Source: Phaseolus vulgaris (Eukaryota > Streptophyta > Magnoliopsida > Fabales > Fabaceae). Taken from it: a DNA stretch of 64,000 bases. The position numbers and the translations under genes are program-made. The notes beneath the pieces were generated by a model. It had not been told where the DNA came from. It did no database searches and saw nothing but the letters and a program-made list of their open reading frames with translations. Location: positions 18,455,984 to 18,519,983 of the forward strand of contig NC_023758.2 in the NCBI RefSeq assembly GCF_000499845.2, in the 5' to 3' direction. Every line of letters begins with the position of its first letter. Position 1 is the stretch's first letter. This document shows, piece after piece, positions 33,182-45,656 of the stretch.

Positions 33182-33770
33182 ATTTGATGGAGAAAAATCC
33201 TTGGGATGCTTTTTGGAATGTTCTTGTTTAGAATCTTGTATAACCTGCATTCAAAAGCAAACATAGAAATACAGGATTATCTATTCCAGTTAATCAGGCA
33301 CCACAAATTAGTTTCCACTAGGTGATTTCCAAAAGGAACATCAACCAAATCAATGTGAGAAACCAGTCAAACATGTATAGGTGCAACACAGAGAAACAGT
33401 CGATTATTTCGCAGGAATAACCGGTTGAATTTTGTATCAAAGTTTCAATTTTAAATCAAAAACTAGTTATAGAAGTTTATAGCAGTTATAACAATGTTCA
33501 AAAATAGAAATAGGTGCAGATATTAGAACATTACATATCCCAAACACTTCTCCCCCTATTTGTCTTCACAAATAGACAGAAAGAAGGATTAAAAACAACA
33601 TAAAAAAGAGAAAAGAAATTGTTCAGAAACATAAATCAACAATTTAAATGAAGGACTTCAACTTCCTTCAATCATTCCTGCCATACTGTAGGTCTAGAAG
33701 TTGGTTTTGAACTTCTTCAATCTGCTTATCCAAGGTTTGGAACCTTGAATCCATATGGTGAAACCTTGAC

Positions 33771-34564
33771 TCACAATTCATGAAGATTTCTCTGATTTCC
33801 AGCAAAGGTGTCCATACGTTTTACCATTAGCCTCTCAAAAGGAGACATTGAAGTCATCATTTCTCCCATGTGACCATCACTAGGACCAGCTTCACGAGTC
33901 TCAGCAGTAGGTTCCTCTTGATTTGTTGCAGCTTCAGGTTCTTCACTATCATTGGTTCCACTAGGGCCAACTTGGTGACCATCCTTGCTTACCCATTGCC
34001 CACCAATCTTGGTAAACCCCATCTTACTTAGGGATCCACTATTGATCTCACTTGAAGGCTTTAGAATTTCAGCCAGTTCTTCTTTAATATATTTGAGAGG
34101 TGGTTCTTAAGACAATTCTTGTAGAATTGCATCTTGTTGGACTATTCTATCACCCCTAGATTGCCTTTGTTAATCCTTTCTCCATAAAATTTTAGCCCAG
34201 TTATGGCAGCCCAAACATCATTGGTGATTACAATGTCTACCCCCTTCACATGAGAGTTAAGAGTGTCACCATTGAATTGGAGGTTGGTGTAGAATACCTT
34301 CACCAAATTTGGATAGATGTTTCCAGAAAGCTCAAGGAATCTCTTCAGCCTTTGCTCCTTGAGAAGACTTCTCACCATAATCAAATTTTGTTGCTTCATC
34401 GATGTGAAAGAGACAAGCTTTAGTGTGTGAACAATCTTTCTACTTGTTTCATGTACGTACTTGTCAATCAATTCTGATTCTCCTGAGAACCAGCCTTCTA
34501 GCTTTACACCACTCCTTACAACCCTTGTTTTCATCCTCTTAGAGGATGGAGGAGTTGCAGCCAT
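33771..34564 (-). pseudogene. Extra ORF in the copia derivative, plant-transposon-protein-like
   Basis: The minus-strand ATG at 34564 begins MAATPPSSKRMKTRVVR. The product continues ELSGNIYPNLVKVFYTNLQ, then VDIVITNDVWAAITGLKF. This is the layout of a plant retroelement domain of unknown function, found in proteins called 'putative plant transposon protein'. It stops at 34142. A second piece (34022-33771, GFTKIGGQWVSKDG and an acidic tail) matches the usual C-terminal half, so the two are probably one ORF split by mutations between 34142 and 34023. It stands where pol or an env-like ORF would be expected. Confidence 0.55.
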
Positions 34565-35688
34565 AGTTCAGGTAGAGAAAGATAAGCACACTGCAGAAAT
34601 AGACTTAGAGCATAGAGAAAAGGAAAGAAAAAAAAGTTGTTCTTTGTGAAAATAACAACTAATAGCTTAACATATATAGTCACAACAATTAGTCAAAGTT
34701 CCCATTTAGTGGGTTGTTTTCAAAACAGAATAGAGAATCAAATCAGAACCATCTAACAGTTTTTGTCAGTCATAACAGAAAGTACAGAAAACACATGCCG
34801 ATTTGACCAAACTTTAAAAGCAGTTTTAATTTCCAAGATTTAGAGGAGTCTGATTCATAAAGAGAAGTTATTACAGAGATACTTTGTATTCAATGATGTA
34901 ATTACAGCACTGTTGACCACAAACATAACTAGGTTCGAACAGAAAATCAGTTTAAAGCACATTGAATCAAAAACACAATTGACCAGTGCTGACAGAGTTG
35001 AAACAATCAATTGTTTCGAAGAAACAATCGATTGAATTTCTGCAACTGGTGAAAAAATTTGAGAAAACCATATTCTTTTAACAACCATTGAATATACAAG
35101 CATTCAGGTTTTAAGGCACATAAATTTGTATAAAAACAAAATGAATACAAAGAAAACATAATCCAAATACAAAATAATAAAAATTCAAAATTGGATTTGG
35201 AATCAAATGTTCAACAATAGGAAGAACAAAGAGATATTTTTCAAGATTTTTAAAGTACACAAATGAATGTAGTACATAATATCAGAACAAGGCATTGTCT
35301 TAAGAATTTGCTTTCATGAGATCCTGATCTTACTGACCCTTCACGTGGAGTAAAAAATCTGCAAAGAAAAGCTTGTTAAATCACAAGATTTGATCCCTTA
35401 AAGAACTTGGGACCTTTCGTGTTAGATTTATCCTTAGAACCATCAAAATTTCTTGGAATCCATTTAAAGATTCCTTTAGGAACAAGAGATTTGGGAAACT
35501 TTCAGAATCTAACTGAATTACCTTTCTTGATACATTAAAAACATGTAACACTCGCTTGTTTCGTTCTTTTAATTGGTTGTTTTTCTAGCACTGATGAAAA
35601 AGGTTTTGAAATTCCATTCTCTTTGCTTTGTGGATAAAATCCTAAGCCTGCTTTTCCAAAGACACAATTTTGAGATGCAAGAACATTC

Positions 35689-36896
35689 TCAAAGTTGGAT
35701 TCCAGTTGTAAGCTTATCCACAGTTTTCAAAAGATAGTGAATCTTTCTTTCAAGATTTTCACAGTTTTCACAAAACTTTAAGTCACAAATGCAAGTAGAT
35801 CTTTTGTAAATCAAATCAAGGTTTTCAAAATCAACTTTAGACTTTTCCAACTCTTCTTTCAATGTTTTGACTCTGTTTTCAAGTCTGTTGTTCAAACCTT
35901 TCAACCGGTTGTGAGAGAGAGCCAATCGGTTAGCTTCTTCATAAGTTTCATTGAAAGCTTCAAGTAGTTGGTAGTAATTGTTACCTTTGATTGAAGAAGA
36001 TGAACTCATGCTGATTGATACAGATGCTTTCAAACACTGGTTTGCTTCTTCATCTTTTGAAGAGCTAGAGGAGGATACCTCATTATCATCCCATGATATA
36101 TATGCCTTCTTGGTTTTTCCTCTTCTTTCACTTTTGAAATCAGCTTTTTCCTTGCTCTCTTTATTGGGGCACTCAGCTTTGATGTGACCCTACTCACCAC
36201 AGCCATAACAAGTATATTTGTTAAGATTAAAATCATTTGGCTTCTTAGAACTGTACCTCTTTGAAGCTTGGCATTTATTCTTTTTGAAGAATTTGCTAAA
36301 CATTCTTGACAACAAGCTCATGGTATCTTCATCACTATCACTTGACTCTTGTTGCTTTTTCTGGTTGGCAGCTTTAAGTGCAATACCCTTACTGTGTTTG
36401 TCCTCACTTTCTTGGACAACCAACCTATTCATCTCAAGCTCATGCTCCCTTAGCTTACCAAACAAAGAAGTAGTTGTCATGGATGTTAAGTCATTTGAAT
36501 CTGAAATGGCACGGACCTTTGGCTTCCATGTCCTATCAAGACACTTCAAGATCTTGATGTTTAGCTCTTCTTTGTCAAAGTTCTTTCTAAGGCTTATCAA
36601 ATGGTTCACAATATGGGAAAACTATTTTTGTACATCACATATTGTCTCCCCTTTATGCATTCTGAAAAGCTCATACTCTTGGATGAGAGCATGCTTTCTT
36701 GCTCTCTTAATATCATTTGTTCCTTTGTGTGACTTCAAGGATGTCCCACATCTCCTTTGCTGAAGTGCATTGTGATACCCTGAAACAATCATCACAACTC
36801 AAAGCAGAGGTTATTATGTTTTTAGAAATCCAATCAAATTTTGCTTTCTTGCTTCCAGCCTCAGTCCATTTAGATGAAGGCTTATCAATTACACGT
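35689..36896 (-). pseudogene. Copia (SIRE-like) gag, N-terminus lost
   Basis: Read leftwards from 36896, the frame encodes KPSSKWTEAGSKKAKFDW, then SAKEMWDILEVT, a short frame break near 36620-36710, LREHELEMNRL, a CX2C zinc-knuckle start (YTCYGCGE) near 36190, and a coiled segment (36033-35689, ETYEEANRLALSHNRLKGLN). This is the order of copia gag. The first part of gag and the 5' LTR are missing, replaced at 36897 by an unrelated LTR. No protease, integrase, reverse transcriptase or RNase H follows on the left. Confidence 0.7.
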
Positions 36897-37655
36897 TGTT
36901 CTTGCCGGTTGACCTGGTCATCGGTTGACTTCAAAGGCAAGCGGTGGCTCCTCCTATTTCTGGTGCATTTTGTGCTTACTCTTGGATGTTGGAAAGCGAA
37001 TCCGCTTAAACAGAGGGGGCCCTACCTGTTGATTGCACTATAACGATCAAGTCAGTACTGGGCTAAGAAACAATGAGTAAATAAGATAGTAGTTTCAGTC
37101 TTAGAAAGGTGTACCTTTACCAGGGATCTCAACTCCCTTTTATAGACTGCTTGTAGGTTACCTCATTGGAACAACCCCTTTCTCACCAGAGCCTTATCTC
37201 TAGTGAAATTAGGTTTACTGGGAGGACATTCTGTTACGTTGTTACACAATCTCAGCACAACAACCGCACAAAATCTTCCTCTTTGGAGTGCATAATCTTA
37301 ATAGCATGGCCGCCAGGGTACCAACTCCTGTACCAGCGCTACACGGCCCATCTGTTCTGTAGGTGCCCTAGTCCTTTACGTATCATGCATGCAGCTTTCC
37401 CCCAAAGAACCCTAGCGCTCTTGGGTCTTGGCGTCTTCAGGGGTTATTTACTTGTGCTAGACCCAAATGTACTATACACACCACCTGCATGCACTTTCTC
37501 GCTGACTGGGCCTTTGATATATACGAGCTTTAACACACACATCTTTGGGGGCCCACTTATGTGGTCCACTATTGCGACCAGACCACCGAGTCGACCTGTT
37601 CCATTGGTGTCGATGTCCGATGCCGATGCCGATGTCCGAGGTCTGGTCCAGTACA
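36897..37655 (-). repeat. Solo gypsy LTR between copia gag and LINE copy 2
   Basis: The repeat has TG...CA ends (TGTTCTTGCCGGTTGACC to TGGTCCAGTACA) and is 759 bp long. A minus-strand TATA-like box is at about 37137-37144. A reduced form of the conserved R/U5 block (CTGACTTGATCG, then GTGCAAT) lies at 37026-37055. The flanks are CACGT (36892-36896) and CATGT (37656-37660), a possible target duplication differing by one C-to-T change. The right flank becomes LINE within about 5 bp. Confidence 0.65.
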
Positions 37656-37660
37656 CATGT

Positions 37661-37867
37661 TAAGGGTAAATGAGATTTGTAAATCATGGTTCATCATAGG
37701 GGACTTCAATACTAAAAAAAAAGGATGAAGGATGAATGTAGGGGCATTGATGATGGGAATAAAGACAATAGGGAATTGGTGGGTTTCAATAAATTTATAG
37801 AGAGAGTGGTGTTATTTGAAATCCAATGTAGTGGAAGAAAATACACCTGTATAGACCAAATGGTAAG
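37661..37867 (+). pseudogene. LINE copy 2 fragment
   Basis: It matches LINE copy 1 from TAAGGGTAAATGAGATTTG through GGATGAAGGATGAATG and TTTCAATAAAT to CAAATGGTAAG, without the solo LTR. It is cut on the left by a solo LTR and on the right by E5. Confidence 0.8.
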
Positions 37868-39061
37868 TGATCCGATCGGTCATCGGTAGTCGATGACGTC
37901 AGCAGCAGAAAACCACGTGGACCACTCGAGGGGTGACACGTGGACCAGGTGGCAGAGAGGTCGGGGGGACGATCGCCAAGAGAGGTGATCGGTGGTCAGT
38001 AACCAAGTTACCACCGACAGATCAGGCGGCAGAGGGGTCGGGGGATAGATCACCCAGAATGGTGATCGGTGGTCAGTAGCCAAGTGACCACCAGCAGACC
38101 AGTTCCCAGACTCGCGCCTGGAGGCAGAGCGCGATAAGCGAATAAACACTGATCAGGCATCGGGTGTATTGTCATCGGGGTCTCGTGTTACACGCAATTA
38201 AACTGGGACTAAGGTTCCCAGCAAGAGCGTTACGCATGGACCTCGCATGAGCACACCTCAAGGAATCATGCACGAGAGTGGCCTGAGGGAACTAGTAAGC
38301 CAGTCGGTGATTGGTGATTCCCTCAACCCATTACGTGCGTGGCATCGTGAAGGGTAAGTCGCCTACGCAGAGAGTAACGTTTGTTGAGTGTGCCTAGACC
38401 AGCCACACCCAACGTTCTCCTAAGAGTACGCGATTCACCCAGATAAGAGAAGCATCCTAAGTTACTCCGCAAGGGCGTAACTTAGGCACACAAAGAGAGG
38501 CGCTAAAGCCCTTCCAGTAAGCGACACGTGTGTGGTTAGATGTGAGTTGCAGGCCTCCACGTGTCAACATCTGAGAGGGGTGCGGTCCAAACAAAAGAGC
38601 ACTCCGTACCACTAAAGGTACAGACAGGCGCAGCCAGGCGCAGACATGCGCAGACTCTCACGCTCCCCATTGCTGATTCTGTAGGTACGCTTTCTCAGAA
38701 AAGCATAACAGGGTTCTGACACATGCCAGAAAAGCATAACAGAATTCTGTTATGCCCAGAAGCAGGGAGAGAGAGATAAAAGAAAGAATCAGGGTGAGAG
38801 TGAGGGGGGAGGAAAAAAACAGAGTGCAAGTTTTTCTCACACACACATTACTAGTTTCCAGTTTCTGGTGGTTCTGTTGGACTAACTTGATCGTCGGAGT
38901 GCAAACGGCCGCTAGAGGCGCCGTCTGTGTGTTTTGCAGGTCACATTTGAAGGCATCTGAGAGAAAGTTCGGAGGGTGATTCTGCAGAAGACGCAGTCGC
39001 GTAGACAGGGCAGAGAGTGCTACGAAGCGATTCGTCCACGTTCGAGTTGCCGGCAGGATCA
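37868..39061 (+). repeat. 5' LTR of E5
   Basis: The 1194-bp repeat starts TGATCCGATCGG and ends CCGGCAGGATCA. The conserved R/U5 block with CTAAC and a TTTTGCAG end is at 38882-38939. A good donor-like site, TGTAG|GTACGC, lies at about 38681. The LTR ends three bases before the PBS. Confidence 0.9.
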
Positions 39062-39063
39062 TT

Positions 39064-39081
39064 TGGCGCCCACCGTGGGGC
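39064..39081 (+). other. Primer-binding site of E5
   Basis: TGGCGCCCACCGTGGGGC, two bases (TT) inside the LTR end. tRNA-Lys type. Confidence 0.88.
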
Positions 39082-39157
39082 CCGAGTGAATCGTTGTCCC
39101 ATAGATACCACAGTTTTAAAGCTAACTAGAGTTGTATCAGTTTCTTTGATAGAGAAG

Positions 39158-42100
39158 ATGCCTCGAAACAGACAACCATCACCTGCACCATCCGCTGACG
39201 AAGGAGCTGTGACAATGGCGCAGGTCTTGGAAATGGTGCGCACGCTTCAGGATAACGCTGCAGCGTCGAAAGCTGAACAAGAAAGGATGCAGACAGAGTT
39301 GGCTGCGTCGCAAAGCAGGAACGACGAGCTGAATCGTGTCAACGAAGAGTTGAGAAGGACGTTGCAGGCGCAGAGGGAGCACGTTGTTGACGAAAGGGTG
39401 TCTAGGCAGCCCTCACCCCCAAGGGCATTTCCCATGCCATTCTCCCCTGAGATCATGGGAACCATGGTGCCTCCCAACCTGGTGGGGGTAAAAGCGTAGT
39501 TCAAAGGGGTAGAAGACCCGGAGGCGCATCTGACGGCATTCCACACCCAGATGATGTTGTCTGGGGGCTCAGACGCTGTGTACTGCAAGATGTTCATGAG
39601 CACATTGAGCGGAATCGCCATGGAGTGGTTCGTGAGTTTACCAGAAGGGCACATCACGTCTTTCTCTCAGTTCTCGAAGCTCTTCACTGAACAATACATC
39701 GTCAACAAGGCACCTGCAGTGGTGTCCTACGATCTGTTCGACGTGCGCCAATACCAGGGGGAGTCGCTGAAGGACTACCTCAACCGCTTTGGGGCACAAG
39801 TGGTTAGACTACCCAGCAAAGATGAAGATATGCTCGTGCACGCGTTTAAGAAGGGGGTGCTGCCTGGCCCTTTCAGCGAGTCTCTCATCAGGAGCCATCC
39901 CAGCACCTTTGCAGAGATCCAACGACGTGCGGTGGCGCACATAGTGGCAGAAACAGAGGTTTCTGAGAAGAGGGGAAGTGTTGCACCACCCAGACCGCGT
40001 GGAGGGCAAGGAAAGCCACAACAAGCAAGGGTGCATGAGGCCAAAGAGGGGAAGAAGGTGCGGGAAAAACCTCGTCCCTATGCACCAGGCAAAGACCAGA
40101 GCAAGGGGCGTGCAAGGGAGAATAACGCACCCCCGAGATACAACTTCATGGTGGGATTGGCGGATCTCATCGCCCTTCCTGCCGTAGCAGCAAGACTACG
40201 AGTACCAGAGAAGACAGATAAGGTACTTGGAAGGAAGAAGAATGAATGGTGTGAGTTTCATCAGGCCTTTGGCCATACACTTCATTCCTGTTTGGCGCTG
40301 GGACACCAACTGGCAGAGTTGGTGAAGTCTGGTTTTCTAGCAGATTACCTGCGTGAGCCGCAGGGTGATCACGCGTCAGGATCCCAAACTGGAGAGCAAC
40401 AGCATGAAGTCCCTGTGCATGGGGAAGTGCAGACGATCGCTGGAGGCTTCTCTGGTGGGGGATGCACAGCTTCACAAAGAAGGAGATACACTCGATCGGT
40501 GATGGCGGTAGATGCAGTGAATGAGAGTCATTACCCTGAGGTGGACATTATCTTCAGGAAAGCTGACCTACGGGACGTGGTCCCGCACGACAACGACCCT
40601 GTGGTCATTTCCCTCATCACAGCAGGAAGACGGGTGCATAGAGTACTCGTAGATCAAGGAAGCTCGGCGGATGTCATGTTCTGGCCAACATTCAACAAGC
40701 TACAGTTGTCCCCTGATCAGTTAAGACCGTATACTGGTTGTCTCTACGGTTTTGCAAGGGATCAGGTAGAGGTGCGGGGATACATCGAGCTGAGGACAAC
40801 GTTCACTGACGGAACAACAGCCCGCACTGAAAAGATAAAATACCTGGTGGTGAACGCCCCTTCTGCGTACAATGTCCTGTTGGGGAGGCCAACGCTCAAT
40901 AGACTGGGCGCAATACCATCGACAAGGCATATGAAGTTGAAGCTGCCGTCGATGGAAGGGACCGTGATAACCATCAAGTCGGATCAGGCTGAGGCAAGAC
41001 GCTGTTATGAGAACAGCTTGAAGCAAAAAAGAAGTGTGTGCCATGTCACCACAAAACCACCACCAGGCGTGCGTGAAGAGCGGTTGGCGGTCAGGGAGAC
41101 ACGAGGCGCTCAGAGGATGGAGAACGCTGCGGTGGGGGGCTCCCAGGTAGCCCAAGTTGAAGAAGAAGAGGAAGGCACGATCACTCCTCGCGAGTCAGGG
41201 ATCGCGAGAGCGGTCATTGCCAGTGAGAGAAGGCCCCACCCAGCTGAAGGATGGGTCGAAGTGGACGTCAGGGGAAGAAAATTCAAGTTGGGGGGATCCC
41301 TCATTGAAGAAGAGCAAAGGCTGATCATGGGTGTGATTGAGAAGCACATGAATGCCTTTGCATGGTCAGCATCCGACATGCCAGGAATCAACCCCGATTT
41401 CCTTTGCCATCGTCTATCGATGGACCCCATGGTTCGACCGGTGCGACAGAGGAGGAGGAAATTCAACGAGGAGAAGAGGAAGGTGATCCACGACGAAGCG
41501 CAGAAGCTCCTTGTCGCAGGGCATATCAGAGAAATCCAGTACCCCGAGTGGCTAGCGAATGTGGTACTGGTGCAGAAGGCAAGCGGCAAGTGGAGAATGT
41601 GCGTGGACTTCACTGACCTCAACAAGGCGTGCCCCAAGGATTCTTACCCCCTACCCAGTATAGATGCTCTAGTTGATAGCGCCTCGGGGGGAAAGCTACT
41701 CAGCTTCTTGGACGCTTTCTCAGGGTATAACCAGATCAGGATGCACCCAATGGACGAATGCAAGACCGCGTTTATGACGGAACGGTCTTGCTATTGCTAC
41801 AAGGTCATGCCATTTGGGTTGAAGAATGCGGGGGCTACCTACCAGCGGCTCATGGATAGGGGGCTCTCGCCCATGCTGGGAAGGAACGTACATGCCTATG
41901 TAGATGACATGGTGGTTACGTCCCAAGAGAAGAAGCATCATGCGACTGATCTGGAAGAGCTATTCACCACCATTGCCAAGTATAGGCTGAAGCTCAACCC
42001 TGAGAAATGCATATTCGGTGTGGAGGCTGGGAAGTTCTTGGGTTTCCTCTTGACAGAGCGAGGAATCGAAGCTAACCCGGAGAAGTGCGCGGCGATCGTG

Positions 42101-44566
42101 GCAATGAGGAGCCCAACGACGGTGAAGGAGGTGCAGCAGCTCACCGGTCGTTTGGCAGCACTGTCCCGATTTATGTCCGCTGGTGGGGAGAAAGGTCACC
42201 CATACTTCCAGTGTCTCAAACGCAACAGCAGATTTCTTTGGACACAGGAGTGCGAGGAGGCTTTCGTCAAGCTAAAGGGGTACCTGGCGAGCCCACCAGT
42301 CCTGCGAAAGCCCCAGGTAGGCATCCCTCTTCGTCTATACTTTGCTGTTACGGAGAGGGCAGTCAGTTCAGTCCTAGTGCAAGAGCAGGACCAGGCCCAG
42401 AGGCCTGTTTACTTCGTGAGCAAGGTGCTGCAAGGCCCTGAAACAAGGTACCAGGCCCTCGAGAAGGCTGCTCTGGCGGTGGTGTTTTCAGCCAGAAGAC
42501 TCAGGCATTACTTCCACAGCTTCACGGTGGTCGTGATGACTGATCTGCCTATCCAGAACGTATTGAAGAAACCTGATGTAGCGGGCAGGATGGTCAAATG
42601 GGCAGTAGAATTGTCAGAATTTGATATTCAGTACGAGCCCCGAGGACCGATCAAGGGGCAGGTGTTCGCGGACTTCGTACTCGAGCTATCATCCATCGCG
42701 GCACCTATAGAAGGGCTAAATTTCCGATGGGTGCTATCGGTGGATGGCTCCTCTAATCAGCAGGGAAGCGGCGCGGGAGTCATCCTGAAAGGACCAAATG
42801 GGGTACTGATCGAGCAGTCCCTCCGCTTCGCCTTCAAAGCTAGCAACAATCAGGCGGAATATGAGGCCCTGATCGCAGGAATGTTGCTAGCAAGAGAAAT
42901 GGGAGCAAGAAATCTGCTGGCCAAAAGCGATTCGTTACTGGTCACTGGGCAGGTTACGGGGGAGTTCCAAGCAAAGGATCCCCAGATGGCAGCCTACCTA
43001 GAGTATGTGCAGCTCCTGAAGACGTCCTTCACTGAGTTTGAGTTAGTGCATGTGCCAAGAGAGCAAAATGCCCGAGCAGACCTGCTTGCCAAGCTGGCCA
43101 GCTCAGGCAAGGGGGGGAAGCAGAGGACTGTCATTCAGGAGACCCTGAAGGTGCCGCGCGCGTTCGCATCAGACAACCAGGTGCTTCATGTATACAAGTC
43201 AACGGAGCGTCTAACGATCGGTCATCGGTCGTTGACTCAAGAAACGCTAAGAGCACCGAGGGTGAGATCGCGACCCTCAAAGACCGATGAGTCGATGGAG
43301 GTCCATGCGGAGAAGGAACCCGACACCTGGATGACGCCATACCAGCTATACCTAGAAGATGGTGTACTCCCGCTCGATCTGGCAGAGGCAAAAAGGATAA
43401 AGAGGAGTTCAAGTAAGTTCACTCTTATAGATGGAAACCTCTTTAGATTTGGATTTTCTCATCCTGTGCAGATCTGTGTGCACGGCGAGCAATGCACCAG
43501 ACTCATGTCTGAGCTGCACGAGGGGGTGTGCGGAAGCCATGTAGGTGGTCGTGCTTTGGCAAGTAGAGTACTCCGCGCGGGGTACTACTGGCCAAAGCTG
43601 AAGGAAGATTGCATAAGGTTTGCTCGGCGATGCAAACAATGTCAGCTGCATGCAGATTGGCACAAGGCACCCCCTGAGGAGTTGAGGTCCATCCATAGCC
43701 CGTGGCCATTCCATACATGGGGGATTGACATCCTAGGACCTTTTCCCCTGGCGACAAGGCAGATGAAGTTCCTCATTGTGGCCATCGAATATTTCACCAA
43801 GTGGGTGGAGGCAGAGCCAGTTGCACACATCACCGCGCAGAAAGTCGAACACTTCGTCTGGAAGAACATTGTCTGCCGCTTCGGAATACCCAAGAGGCTG
43901 GTTTCCGACAATGGCACCCAGTTCACAAGTCATCAGCTGAGGAAGATGTGTGAAGAGTTAAAGATACAACAGGTTTTCGCTTCAGTGGAGCACCCACAAA
44001 CAAATGGGCAGGTGGAGTCAGCAAATCGAGTGCTGCTCAGGGGGCTGAAGCGAAGACTAGACAAGGCTAAAGGAGGCTGGGCAGAGGAGGTCCCCAGAAT
44101 TGTATGGTCTTATCACACCACCCCACAGTCCAGCACCCATGAGACACCCTTCAGCCTTGTCTATGGGACAGACGCCATGATTCCTGTGGAAATACAGGAG
44201 AGCTCCCCCATATTCTTGAACTTCGTTGCTGAAGAGTCCAATGAAGAGCGTAAAGTGAATCTGGATCTGCTAGACGAAGTGCGGGAAGAGGCCAGAGTCA
44301 GTGCCGAAGCTGTGAAGAGAAGAGTAGAGCGGAGGCACAACTCTAAAGTGAGGCCCAGGCGTTTCCAGGAAGGTGATCTGGTGATGAGAAAGGCGCATCA
44401 GAATGACATGCAGAATAAGTTATCCCCAAAGTGGACAGGCCCATACAGAGTGGTGGAGACATTAGAGAATGGAGCCTATCGCCTAGAGACTTTGGAAGGA
44501 GGAGCAATTCCCAGAACATGGAACGCCACCCATTTAAAATTTATTTCAGTTAAAATTGTACAGTAA
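39158..44566 (+). pseudogene. E5 gag-pol polyprotein, intact except for one amber codon
   Basis: The ATG at 39158 (MPRNRQPSPAP), about 75 bp after the PBS, opens 1803 codons ending with the stop at 44564-44566. TAG at 39497-39499 is codon 114, just before the capsid domain; it is the only break. Domains in order: coiled gag N-terminus; capsid (IAMEWFVSLPEGHITSF); a CX2HX4HX4C knuckle from Cys365; protease with Asp499 in VDQGSSAD; reverse transcriptase with YVDD at 914-917; Ty3 RNase H; a second RNase H-like domain from Asp1196 (VDGSSNQQGSG); integrase with Asp1524, Asp1584 and Glu1620, spaced as D,D-35-E, and a C-terminal PKWTGPYRV module. A stop at codon 114 would cut off nearly everything unless suppressed or bypassed, so I call it a pseudogene. 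C-to-T mutation of a CAG codon is the likely cause. Confidence 0.92.
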
Positions 44567-45250
44567 TAGGCATTCTCGAGCTAAAAGATGCGTGTTTGTA
44601 TGTGGTGGAAACAGTTGAACAGACAAGGGGGCACTCTTTTCCCTAAGGAGGGTTTTTAACGAGGCCACCTGATTAAAGAAAAAATTCCAGCATATAAAGC
44701 GTGCTCAAGTATTAAAGTTAAAATCCTCCTTGCCCCAGGTGCAAGTGCAGGTGATTGGTTAGGCCCTACTTGCCCTAGGCGCAAGTACTGGCACCGATCT
44801 AAGTCTTCCTCACCCCAGGTGTGAGCGCAAGCAGTTAAAGGTTTGAAAAGCCAGGGGTGCTAGTAAGACCCAGGGGGAGAAAGGAAAGGTTTTGACAAAA
44901 CGTCCTTACCCACTTGGCATACACCAATATTGGCCCAGTAAGACTCTTAGTCAGAAACCCTTCTCACCCCAGGAGTGAGACAGGGAATGAGCGACTCAAC
45001 CCGCAAAAGGGGTGATGACCTTGGGGAAAGTAAAAGGGGTTAGCGAGAAACACTTTTCCTTCCCCAAGACGAGGCATCACCTTGAGCGATCGATGTCAAA
45101 GTCCTTTATGCACTTAGCGCTAGAGCGGCAGAAGTAAAGACTAAAGAGCGATCACTGATGAGTCGTCAGTAATTGGCTAGTGGTGCAAAGCAGCGCACGA
45201 GGACTGTTAAACACCAAGCTGAGGGAATAGCCAGTCGTGATCAAGTAGAA
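44567..45250 (+). other. 3' untranslated region of E5, with the conserved post-pol box
   Basis: No gene is present. The box at 44626-44677 (GGGGGCACTCTTTTCCCT, then GGGTTTTTAACGAGGCCACC, then ATTAAAG) matches E2 and E4. The following stretch has loosely repeated CCCCAGGTG(C/T)(A/G)AG phrases (44735-44825). Confidence 0.6.
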
Positions 45251-45500
45251 GCAAAAGAGTAAGAGAAGCAGATCGCGCTAAGCCTAAGCTGGTTAACACT
45301 TAGTCGTGCGCAAGGTGAAAGACGAAGCTCAAGATCGCGCTAAGCCCAAGCTGGTTAACACTTAGTCGTGCGCAAAGAGTAAGAGAAGCAGATCGCGCTA
45401 AGCCTAAGCTGGTCAACACTTAGTCGTGTGCGAAAGGAAAGGTAAAGCCTAAGATCGCGTTGAACCTAAGCTAGCTAACAGTTAGTCGCGCACATAAAGA
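45250..45500 (+). repeat. Tandem repeat, about 60 bp in 120-bp pairs
   Basis: GATCGCGCTAAGCC(T/C)AAGCT begins at 45271, 45333, 45391 and 45453. The spacing alternates 62 and 58 bp, so the true period is 120 bp with two diverged halves. Each unit ends near CACTTAGTCGTGCGCAA. Confidence 0.85.
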
Positions 45501-45656
45501 TAAGTGAAGTTCAAAGAAAATACAAGGGAAGAAAACTTATGCAACAAAAAGGGGCTCATACAAATTGAGAGTTTGTATTCACGGTCAAGTCTTATACAAA
45601 TTTCAGAGTAATAAGAAAATGGTGCAGAAGATAAATTTACAGAGAAGAAAAAGGTA

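Noticed and set aside
35689..36940. Gag pieces at 35.7-36.9 kb and 49.7-50.0 kb as halves of one element split by E5
   Set aside because: They overlap in protein position (both contain the KP-SKWT and KEMW motifs) and differ in sequence, so they come from two elements.
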